Shown piece by piece: positions 8,570 to 14,451 of a stretch of DNA of 15,645 bases; within the stretch, counting starts at the first letter, position 1, and each line of letters begins with the position of its first letter. This DNA is from JAQIBY01 sp034658655. Lineage in GTDB: Bacteria > Bacteroidota > Bacteroidia > Bacteroidales > ML635J-15. The stretch covers positions 1 through 15,645 of the forward strand of contig JAYEFQ010000080.1 in NCBI GenBank assembly GCA_034658655.1, in the 5' to 3' direction. A program made the translations under genes and the position numbers. A model generated the notes under the pieces. It was given only the letters and a program-made list of their open reading frames with translations, was not told the DNA's origin and ran no database searches.

Positions 8570-9147
8570 TAATTGCAGGTGCCGGTGCAGCAGGACATGA
8601 AGCTTTACAAATCTTGATTGAACAAGGTTTATCTGATATTGTTTTCTACGATCAAAACTCAAAACAAAGCATCGTTGCAAATAAGTATATTGTAATAAAT
8701 GATATAGATACTTTAATCAACAGAATAAACATCAAGCCTGATTTTTGCGTAGCAATAGGACACCCTAGAATTAGAGAGAAAATGTATAATATACTTTATT
8801 CGCTAAAAGCTAAACCGATAAATGTAATATCCCAAAATACCCATTTACTTTATTCGTTGAAACAGAATGGTATTATTATACAACCGGGCGTTTGTATTTC
8901 TGCTGATGGGGAAATAGGAAAATCCACGTTAATTCATGCAAATTCTGTGATAGGACATCAAGTACACATTGGAGATTTTGTAAATATAAGTCCACTTTGC
9001 TCAATTATTGGACCATGCAAAATAGGGAATTATTCATACATTGGTGCTGGAAGTATTGTTATGCCAAATGTAGAAATTGGAAACAATGTATATATCTCCC
9101 CAGGTAGTGTTGTAAACAAAAATATTAATGATTTTGAAACATATTAA
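8566..9147 (+). CDS. PglD/NeuD-like sugar O/N-acyltransferase (hexapeptide repeat)
   Basis: 193 aa. The N-terminus is a small Rossmann-like domain beginning IIAGAGAAGHEAL (2-14), as in PglD-type enzymes, where it binds the sugar nucleotide. From about residue 103 on, left-handed beta-helix hexapeptide repeats appear (for example GEIGKS, VHIGDF, CKIGNY, SYIGAGS, VEIGNN). H131 in IGHQVHIGD is in the position of the catalytic base of PglD-family enzymes. The family transfers acetyl or another acyl group from CoA to the amino group of a UDP/TDP-amino sugar, or to a sugar hydroxyl in NeuD-like members. The ATGA overlap with the aminotransferase gene supports a joint pathway. The C-terminus is slightly short, ending soon after the last coil. 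The acyl donor is not predictable. Confidence 0.85.
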   Translation: MIIAGAGAAGHEALQILIEQGLSDIVFYDQNSKQSIVANKYIVINDIDTLINRINIKPDFCVAIGHPRIREKMYNILYSLKAKPINVISQNTHLLYSLKQNGIIIQPGVCISADGEIGKSTLIHANSVIGHQVHIGDFVNISPLCSIIGPCKIGNYSYIGAGSIVMPNVEIGNNVYISPGSVVNKNINDFETY

Positions 9148-9164
9148 CTAATATTATAAAATTT

Positions 9165-10688
9165 ATGCCACAAAATGTTATCATATTATTTTATCCTTAT
9201 GTTGAAAAAACAAATCACAATCAGAACATACCATACTCATTGTTGTATTTAGAAAGAGCACTCCGGGATTTAGATGTTGAAGTCTTACTATTAGATGAAA
9301 GAATACATCCAAACTATGAAGAAATAATTATTCAAAACAAAGACAATCTTGTATTAGCAGGTGTTAGTTGTATGATTGGTTATCAAATTGTAGGTGCACA
9401 ACATTTCACAGAATTAATAAAAAAACACACGAATTCACCAATACTTTGGGGAGGTTGGTTCCCAACAGCATTTAGTGAAATTGTTTTAAGTGAAAAATCA
9501 ATAGACTATATTTGTATAGGACAAGGGGAAACCCCTCTAAGGGAATTAGCTATTAATCTGCTCAATAAAGAAAAACCAAAACAAATTACAGGAATTGTCA
9601 CAAGTATTAAACAGCTAAAAGATGCAAACAAATTAAATTTAAAATCACTTAAAACATTACCGAAAATCAATCTTAAATTAATTGATATTAACAAAATTAT
9701 TGACCTTAATGGGAAGGTGGAAAAAGTAAACAGAGGAACAGATTATATTGCAACTATGGGGTGTCCATATAATTGTTCATTTTGCAACTTGCCTTTTATA
9801 TATGACAAAAAATGGTTTCATATTCCTATCAAACAAATTATTTCCGATTTAATATACTTAAAACACAATGCAAATATAACTCACATAACATTTAGTGATG
9901 ATAATTTTTTTGTAACTAGATCTTTTGTTTTAGAACTCTGCACAGAAATAATTGAACACAAAATTAATATTACATGGGAAGCAAATGCACATGTAAAACT
10001 ATTTTTAAGTCGTTTTAATGATAAAGATATTGCTTTTATAAAAAAGGCAGGATGTGTAAAATTGAAATTTGGAGCAGAATCAGGAGATCAAAATATTTTG
10101 AATTTAATTGATAAAAAAACCACAGTTGCAGAAAATTTCAAAATGCTTAAAGTACTAAACAAACACAAAATTAACTCAAGAATTTATACAATGATAGCTT
10201 TCCCAGAAGCCCCTAAAAGAGATACTAACCTTACATTAAGTTTTATTACAAAAGCAAAACTAATTTACCCAAACATTGATTTAAATATCAATGTTTTTAA
10301 ACCTGTACCAAAAACAGCATTATACACATTAGCTCAAGAATATGGCTTTAACTATCCTAAAACAATCCCAAAACTATTAAATTTTCTTAACGAAGAAATG
10401 ACATACCCATGGCATAATATAAATTACAATAAATTAGTATATGTTTATTCAAATGTAAACTACCATTTTCTTAATAAAAATATCTGTAATAATAAATATA
10501 AGTTACAAGAAAAGATTAGTTGTTATTTTATAAAATCACTTTTTAAAATTTCCACTTTATTTAGATTGAAATTTAATTGTTGGGAAAAACCATTAGGTGC
10601 TTTATTATACCTATTCCTAATTAACAAAAGATATAGAAATAATGGTACTGAAGACGTTGGAATAACTAAATTAAGAAACAATAATTAA
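9165..10688 (+). CDS. B12-binding-type (BchE-like) radical SAM protein
   Basis: 507 aa, 17 nt after the acyltransferase gene and probably the last gene of the block. Residues ~1-140 look like a cobalamin-binding Rossmann domain: parallel strand pattern, then LWGGWFPTAFSE (94-105) and ICIGQGETPL (116-125), which match the GGxHPTxxPEE and GEGE landmarks of BchE-type proteins. The DxHxxG cobalt-ligand motif is absent. The radical SAM motif is C200-x3-C204-x2-C207 (CPYNCSFC), and FGAESGDQ follows near residue 304, as usual in this superfamily. The C-terminal ~110 residues are basic, AT-codon rich and hydrophobic in part, possibly membrane-associated. Related enzymes methylate unactivated carbon or phosphorus, form rings, or use B12 otherwise. 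A C-methylation of a sugar or lipid is a reasonable guess, no more. Codons are more AT-biased than in the preceding aminotransferase gene, so separate acquisition is possible. Confidence 0.82.
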   Translation: MPQNVIILFYPYVEKTNHNQNIPYSLLYLERALRDLDVEVLLLDERIHPNYEEIIIQNKDNLVLAGVSCMIGYQIVGAQHFTELIKKHTNSPILWGGWFPTAFSEIVLSEKSIDYICIGQGETPLRELAINLLNKEKPKQITGIVTSIKQLKDANKLNLKSLKTLPKINLKLIDINKIIDLNGKVEKVNRGTDYIATMGCPYNCSFCNLPFIYDKKWFHIPIKQIISDLIYLKHNANITHITFSDDNFFVTRSFVLELCTEIIEHKINITWEANAHVKLFLSRFNDKDIAFIKKAGCVKLKFGAESGDQNILNLIDKKTTVAENFKMLKVLNKHKINSRIYTMIAFPEAPKRDTNLTLSFITKAKLIYPNIDLNINVFKPVPKTALYTLAQEYGFNYPKTIPKLLNFLNEEMTYPWHNINYNKLVYVYSNVNYHFLNKNICNNKYKLQEKISCYFIKSLFKISTLFRLKFNCWEKPLGALLYLFLINKRYRNNGTEDVGITKLRNNN

Positions 10689-10712
10689 TATTATCAATTT
10701 ATTCAGTTACAA

Positions 10713-10771
10713 CCCTCCCATTTTTGCCATCATATAATTTTTCTAAAATTCGCTTTTGTTTATTTTTCCAA
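10713..10771 (-). pseudogene. Decayed 3' fragment of a radical SAM/SPASM gene (or att-like duplicate)
   Basis: On the minus strand this 59-bp stretch matches the last codons of the intact gene at 12737-13843 (bases 12746-12805) in 56 of 60 aligned columns by hand: three substitutions and one missing base. It still reads MMAKMGG at the end, but a CAA to TAA change and the one-base deletion break the frame. Similarity stops abruptly at 10771. It is either a remnant of a second copy or the displaced 3' end left by insertion of the segment between the two repeats. Confidence 0.75.
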
Positions 10772-10808
10772 AAAATTGGAAAACGAGATATAATCAGCTC
10801 TGGGAGGA

Positions 10809-10858
10809 ATTATACCGATAGTGAATCCGCCACATGGCGGATACTACATCGGTATAAT
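10809..10858. repeat. Nested inverted repeat (cruciform/REP-like)
   Basis: Outer arms ATTATACCGAT (10809-10819) and ATCGGTATAAT (10848-10858) are perfect 11-bp inverted repeats. Inside lie perfect 8-bp arms ATCCGCCA and TGGCGGAT (10825-10832 and 10835-10842), separated from the outer arms by 5-base unpaired stretches. The core is much more GC-rich than the surroundings. It could be a mobile-element end, a REP-type repeat or a transcript hairpin before the ATPase gene. Confidence 0.8.
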
Positions 10859-10884
10859 ATCGGAGTTTTTGATTTTAAAGTGGT

Positions 10885-10921
10885 ATTATTAAAACTTGCA
10901 TTTTTTGCATGTTTTAATAAT
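10885..10921. repeat. AT-rich inverted repeat just upstream of the ATPase gene
   Basis: Arms 10885-10900 and 10906-10921 are 16 bp long with one mismatch, around a 5-T loop. The right arm ends 20 nt before the ATPase ATG. It could act as an operator, an attenuating hairpin or a terminator of leftward transcription. No match to a named element is claimed. Confidence 0.75.
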
Positions 10922-10941
10922 TTATTATTTGCCTTTGCATT

Positions 10942-11160
10942 ATGGAAAATTACACGGGCAGAAAACAATACATAAAAAAATTGTTGGCTTACAAAGATCA
11001 AGACCTAATAAAAGTGGTTACAGGTTTGCGTAGGTCGGGCAAATCTACACTTTTACAAATGTATTGTAACGAACTGCAAAAGTTGGGCATAGCGTCAAAC
11101 CAAATGGTTTCGCTAAATTTTGAAGAAATGGAACTTCACAAGTATCTCAATGATTTAGAC
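10942..11160 (+). CDS. AAA family ATPase (DUF4143 type), N-terminal piece before assembly gap
   Basis: The first 73 codons of an ATPase gene that is cut by the N run. It starts at ATG 10942, has no Shine-Dalgarno sequence, and contains Walker A GLRRSGKST at residues 28-36. The final 127 bases (11034-11160) are identical to the first 127 bases after the gap. If the duplicate and the Ns are removed, this piece joins in frame to codons from 11388 onward and gives a single 414-residue protein. That is a normal length for the ATPase/DUF4143 family. The reading that runs through the gap to a stop at 11319 is therefore an artefact. See the entry for the second piece for function. Confidence 0.85.
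11034..11160 (+). repeat. 127-bp duplicate, left of gap
   Basis: Identical to 11261-11387 at every base. Exact identity, direct abutment to the Ns on both sides and the length of 127 (a common top k-mer in short-read assemblers) point to overlapping contig ends that were scaffolded without merging. Confidence 0.9.
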
Positions 11161-11260
11161 NNNNNNNNNNNNNNNNNNNNNNNNNNNNNNNNNNNNNNNN
11201 NNNNNNNNNNNNNNNNNNNNNNNNNNNNNNNNNNNNNNNNNNNNNNNNNNNNNNNNNNNN
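11161..11260. other. Assembly gap (100 N)
   Basis: Exactly 100 N, the usual placeholder for a gap of unknown size. The flanking duplicates imply that the true gap length is negative (an overlap). Confidence 0.98.
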
Positions 11261-11261
11261 G

Positions 11262-12413
11262 TCGGGCAAATCTACACTTTTACAAATGTATTGTAACGAA
11301 CTGCAAAAGTTGGGCATAGCGTCAAACCAAATGGTTTCGCTAAATTTTGAAGAAATGGAACTTCACAAGTATCTCAATGATTTAGACGGCTTGTATAAAC
11401 ATATTATTCGGCAGTTAGATTTGTCAAAACCCTGCTATGTTTTTTTAGACGAAGTGCAAAACGTAAACGAGTTTGAGCGTTTGGTGGATGGCTTGTTTGT
11501 AAAACACAATGTTGATGTTTATATAACAGGTTCAAACGCACTTTTACAAAGTGGCGAATTAGCAAGCTTGTTGAGTGGTCGATACATCGAAATTTCCATT
11601 TTACCGTTTTCATTCAACGAATATCTCACGGCACGCAAAATTGATACGAGCAACAAATATCTTAATTACGAGCCATTGTTTTTTGACTATGTGAACGAAA
11701 CATCGCTGCCCAAAGGCGTAAAATTACGAGAAGGCGGTTACGATAAAGTTTACGAATACCTAGAAGCCATTTACAACACCATTATTGAAAAAGACATTAC
11801 ACAACGCCACCAAATAAACGACAAACGGGCATTTGGCAATATCGTGAAATTTGTTGCTTCCAACATTGGCAGCTCACTTTCTCCCGGCAATATTGCCAAA
11901 ACCTTAAAGCAAGATGGACAACACACACACAACCTCACCGTAGAAAAATACCTAGAATACTTAGAAACAAGTTTTGTTTTTTACAAAGTAAATCGCTTTG
12001 ACTTGAAAGGCAAAAAACAACTTGCCACGCAAGAAAAATACTATTTGGTTGACCTAGGCTTACTCAACGTTTTGGTAGGCAAAGACCGAACAACAGACAG
12101 AGGACACATTTTAGAAAACATTGTTTATTTGGAATTGCTACGAAGAGGCAATAAAATTTGGACAGGCACAAGCCGTAACAGCGAAGTGGACTTTGTATGC
12201 AAAACTCCAAAAGGCGACATTGAATATTATCAAGTAGCGTGGCAAATGACAAACGAAACAACTGTAGAACGAAAGTTTGATGCATTAGAAAAAATAAAAG
12301 ACAATTATCCAAAGTTTTTACTCACCACAGACAGCTTTACACAAAATCGAAACGGTATGCGACATTTAAATGTGTATAATTGGTTACATAACACAAATGA
12401 AAACCAAGAATAA
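11262..12413 (+). CDS. AAA family ATPase with C-terminal DUF4143 domain, piece after assembly gap
   Basis: The frame enters from the gap at SGKST, the end of Walker A, and an internal ATG at 11286 is not the real start. It continues with Walker B YVFLDEVQ and sensor-1-like VYITGSNA. The C-terminal DUF4143 region has NSEVDFV followed by YYQVAW, the pattern of a degenerate PD-(D/E)xK nuclease-like fold. Such proteins are very common in Bacteroidota and in archaea, often in many mobile copies per genome. Their function is not established, and links to DNA handling or toxin-antitoxin-like roles are only suggestions. The gene is visibly richer in G and C than its neighbours, and it sits alone between inverted repeats and a direct repeat. 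That supports horizontal arrival. It is convergent with the radical SAM/SPASM gene. Confidence 0.85.
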   Translation, partial: SGKSTLLQMYCNELQKLGIASNQMVSLNFEEMELHKYLNDLDGLYKHIIRQLDLSKPCYVFLDEVQNVNEFERLVDGLFVKHNVDVYITGSNALLQSGELASLLSGRYIEISILPFSFNEYLTARKIDTSNKYLNYEPLFFDYVNETSLPKGVKLREGGYDKVYEYLEAIYNTIIEKDITQRHQINDKRAFGNIVKFVASNIGSSLSPGNIAKTLKQDGQHTHNLTVEKYLEYLETSFVFYKVNRFDLKGKKQLATQEKYYLVDLGLLNVLVGKDRTTDRGHILENIVYLELLRRGNKIWTGTSRNSEVDFVCKTPKGDIEYYQVAWQMTNETTVERKFDALEKIKDNYPKFLLTTDSFTQNRNGMRHLNVYNWLHNTNENQE

Positions 12414-12736
12414 CCAATGCCTCAGAAAACCTGACCCATTATTTATAACCAACAGATTTATAATACATTACAAATGTATATAAAAATGACACCTTAAATT
12501 TGCAAAAAAATAAAAAACATCAATTTTTTTTCCTTTTTTACTTTATCATTTTTCATCCGTCTTCGCCGGACAAGTTTTGATATTCTATATTTAAAATTTA
12601 TTAAAGTTAGATCTTAGTTCTAAAAATAAAAAATGGGTATCACTTAATTTTCCTGCTATATCAGGAATTCTGAGCCTATAATCGAGTAGTCTATTCCTGC
12701 ATTACTGACAAACAATATATGGACATAATTAATAAC
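12414..12736. other. 323-bp non-coding region between convergent genes
   Basis: No gene was seen here. Weak structures are the inverted repeat ATACATT/AATGTAT (12463-12479, loop ACA), a 6-bp hairpin TTCCTG/CAGGAA (12650-12667), and a T-rich run near 12522-12541. The hairpins could serve as terminators for the two convergent genes, but neither has a T-tract directly after it in the right sense. Confidence 0.5.
12650..12667 (-). terminator. Possible weak terminator hairpin for the radical SAM/SPASM gene
   Basis: A 6-bp perfect stem with a 6-base loop, 70 nt past the stop codon at 12737 in the leftward direction. A T-rich tract follows about 15-20 nt further along that strand and not at once, so this is a low-confidence call. 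Confidence 0.25.
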
Positions 12737-13843
12737 TTAAAAGCCCCCTCCCATTTTTGCCATCATATAATATTTTCTGAAATTTGCTTTTGTTTGTTTT
12801 TCCAATTTTTCAAGTTCATCATCACTCAATTCATCAATAAAACAAGTAGGGTCTTCTGCAAATACATCTCCGGTTAAATAATAAGCCATTACCCGGCATC
12901 CACCACAGGTATAACGATATTTGCATTTTCCACATTTTCCCTTAAGATTGTTCCTGTCTGTAATTTTAGTAAATAACTCAGACTTAAATAATATATCAGA
13001 AAGATCTTCATTAAGAACATTACCTCCACTCACATGATCACCAAGTAAAGGACAAGGAGAGACCTCACCATCAGGAGTAACAGCATAAAACGAACCGACC
13101 CAGCAACCTACCGAAGGATTAGTTGGTACTGATATATCTTCAAAACTTTGTCCTGTTTTTAATTTATAATATTCAGGATCCAGAAAAAATGGAATAAAAC
13201 TTACATAACCTTTATATAAATCATTTAATGCCGGATGAAGTTTATTTTTTAATAATTCTTTATCAAACATTAAATTTCGCTGATTAGTGTTCCTGGGTGT
13301 AAAAGGAATTCGATTAAATGGCAAGCCCATTTCACTGAACTGTTTTAAAGTATCATGAAAAGTATCAGCGTTAAATCTGCCCATTGTAGCAGAAATATTG
13401 ATCGGTATTCCGCGATTCTGCAGTCGATCTATAAGATCAAGAGTATATGATAATGAAACCTCTCTTATTTTCTGATCATTATCATCAAAACTGTTAATAC
13501 CAAGGCTTATGAGTGGTTTTTGATTGATTTCCTTTTCCATCCGATCAAGAAATCTTTCATCCATTAAAGTGCCATTAGTAACTATACTCAAACGAAATCC
13601 CATCTCTTCACTTATTTTGAGAATATCCATTGCATCCTTACGCACTAAAAATTCTCCACCGGATAATGTAAGAAAATTACTCCCCACTTTTTCACGTGCA
13701 GGTATTAAAATACGATCAACAATTTGTTTAAAAGTCAGATCTTTCTTGTCTATTTTACGTTGAGAGCCACTACTACAATATGGACAATTCAAATTACAGC
13801 GTCTTGTGGTCTCCAAATATAAATTGTGAAATTTACCCTGCAT
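12737..13843 (-). CDS. Radical SAM/SPASM domain protein
   Basis: 368 aa with the classical order of domains. The radical SAM cluster motif is C16-x3-C20-x2-C23 (CNLNCPYC), then LSGGEF at 60-65 and TNG at 89-91. The C-terminal SPASM domain has C247, C264 (DGEVSPC), C304-x2-C307, C313-x2-C316 (CGGC) and C334, enough for two auxiliary [4Fe-4S] clusters. The protein ends MAKMGGGF. SPASM enzymes mostly modify peptides (PqqE, AlbA, anSME types), but no precursor-like small gene is visible on either side. The start is ATG 13843, supported by a GGAGG 10 nt upstream. The gene is divergent from a FabZ-like dehydratase and a ketoacyl synthase, and a damaged copy of its 3' end lies at 10713-10771. The substrate is unknown; peptide, lipid or sugar targets are all open. 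Confidence 0.87.
   Translation of the reverse strand: MQGKFHNLYLETTRRCNLNCPYCSSGSQRKIDKKDLTFKQIVDRILIPAREKVGSNFLTLSGGEFLVRKDAMDILKISEEMGFRLSIVTNGTLMDERFLDRMEKEINQKPLISLGINSFDDNDQKIREVSLSYTLDLIDRLQNRGIPINISATMGRFNADTFHDTLKQFSEMGLPFNRIPFTPRNTNQRNLMFDKELLKNKLHPALNDLYKGYVSFIPFFLDPEYYKLKTGQSFEDISVPTNPSVGCWVGSFYAVTPDGEVSPCPLLGDHVSGGNVLNEDLSDILFKSELFTKITDRNNLKGKCGKCKYRYTCGGCRVMAYYLTGDVFAEDPTCFIDELSDDELEKLEKQTKANFRKYYMMAKMGGGF
12746..12805 (+). repeat. Direct repeat partner of 10713-10771
   Basis: This is the second copy of the ~60-bp direct repeat and forms the 3' end of the intact radical SAM/SPASM gene. The two copies are in the same orientation and bracket ~2 kb with the ATPase gene. Confidence 0.75.
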
Positions 13844-13853
13844 TATTAATTAT

Positions 13854-13858
13854 CCTCC
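13854..13858 (-). promoter_or_regulatory. Shine-Dalgarno sequence GGAGG of the radical SAM/SPASM gene
   Basis: A perfect GGAGG lies 10 nt before the ATG on the minus strand. This is unusual because other genes in the window have none, and Bacteroidota rarely use one. It fixes the start of this gene. Confidence 0.6.
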
Positions 13859-13885
13859 AAATTAATTTTAATAATATATTTTTTA

Positions 13886-13893
13886 CAAAATTA
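13886..13893 (-). promoter_or_regulatory. Candidate -7 element for the radical SAM/SPASM gene
   Basis: The minus strand reads TAATTTTG, an exact match to the Bacteroidota -7 pattern TAnnTTTG, ~43 nt before the start codon. A clear -33 TTTG at the right distance was not found. AT-rich DNA makes chance matches likely. Confidence 0.35.
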
Positions 13894-13970
13894 GTAAAAT
13901 CATCAATCATTTGTAAGTTTTTGTGAAAAACAATTTGTAGTTTTACCGGACATTAATAATAAATAATTAC

Positions 13971-13978
13971 TATTTTTG
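13971..13978 (+). promoter_or_regulatory. Candidate -7 element for the dehydratase/ketoacyl synthase unit
   Basis: TATTTTTG exactly fits TAnnTTTG and lies 18 nt before the TTG start at 13997. That would give a leader of about a dozen bases. The -33 element is not evident. Confidence 0.35.
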
Positions 13979-13996
13979 ATTTAATAATTTATTGTT

Positions 13997-14446
13997 TTGA
14001 ATCAAATTGAAGAACATATTTTTAGTAAAATGCCGTATGGAAAAGAATTTCTTTTTTTAGATGAAATTTCTTATGTTGATCATGAACAAATAGTTGGAAA
14101 ATATCACTTCAATAATACCCATAGTTTTTATCAATCACATTTCAAACATTTTCCTGTAACCCCAGGTGTAATACTTGTTGAATGCATGGGGCAAACCGGC
14201 TTAGTGGCTCATGGGATATTTTTACTGGGAGAAAAATTAAAAACACAGTTTATTAAACCAATTCTGATTCATACTGATTCAGAGTTCTTCAAAGCGGTAT
14301 TCCCGGAAACTACAGTACGTATTGTTTCAAACAAATTATTTTTTAGAAACAATCATTTGCGCAGTAAAATCATAATGTACAATGATAATAATTCGGAAAT
14401 AATTGCCCGTACTGACTCGTTGATTAAATTTGATTTGAATGAATAA
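13997..14446 (+). CDS. FabZ/FabA-like 3-hydroxyacyl-ACP dehydratase (hotdog fold)
   Basis: 149 aa, the usual size for a single hotdog domain. The catalytic pair is in place: H48 in SHFKHFPVTPGV and E62 in ECMGQ, 14 residues apart as in FabZ. The N-terminal MPYGKEFLFLDEI (12-24) matches the PHRYPFLLVDRI entry segment of FabZ. The start appears to be TTG 13997, because an in-frame stop lies at 13985 and the next ATG (14030) would cut into the conserved start of the domain. The reaction would be dehydration of a 3-hydroxyacyl-ACP to the enoyl-ACP. The ketoacyl synthase gene follows after 5 nt, so the pair probably belongs to a type II fatty-acid or polyene-like pathway (for example flexirubin or aryl-polyene clusters of this phylum) and is probably not housekeeping synthesis. 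That pathway link is inference. Confidence 0.82.
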   Translation: MNQIEEHIFSKMPYGKEFLFLDEISYVDHEQIVGKYHFNNTHSFYQSHFKHFPVTPGVILVECMGQTGLVAHGIFLLGEKLKTQFIKPILIHTDSEFFKAVFPETTVRIVSNKLFFRNNHLRSKIIMYNDNNSEIIARTDSLIKFDLNE

Positions 14447-14451
14447 ATTAC

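Noticed and set aside
1443..10688. RiPP biosynthesis cluster with a small precursor peptide
   Set aside because: Many radical SAM genes suggested it, but gene junctions overlap or are a few bases apart and leave no room for a precursor, and neighbours are sugar-type.
10689..10941. tRNA gene or integrase attachment site in a tRNA
   Set aside because: The palindromes do not fold as a cloverleaf and no T-loop or anticodon arm pattern was found.
10724..10975. Open frame of 83 codons on the plus strand
   Set aside because: It runs through the degraded radical SAM remnant, both inverted repeats and into the ATPase start; no coding character or family motif.
11034..11387. True tandem duplication of an ATPase segment
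   Set aside because: Perfect identity over exactly 127 bp directly bordering a 100-N gap on both sides fits overlapping contig ends far better.
12064..12312. Minus-strand frame of 82 codons inside the ATPase gene
   Set aside because: It is antisense to a conserved domain and rich in Cys, Leu and Phe as expected for a shadow frame.
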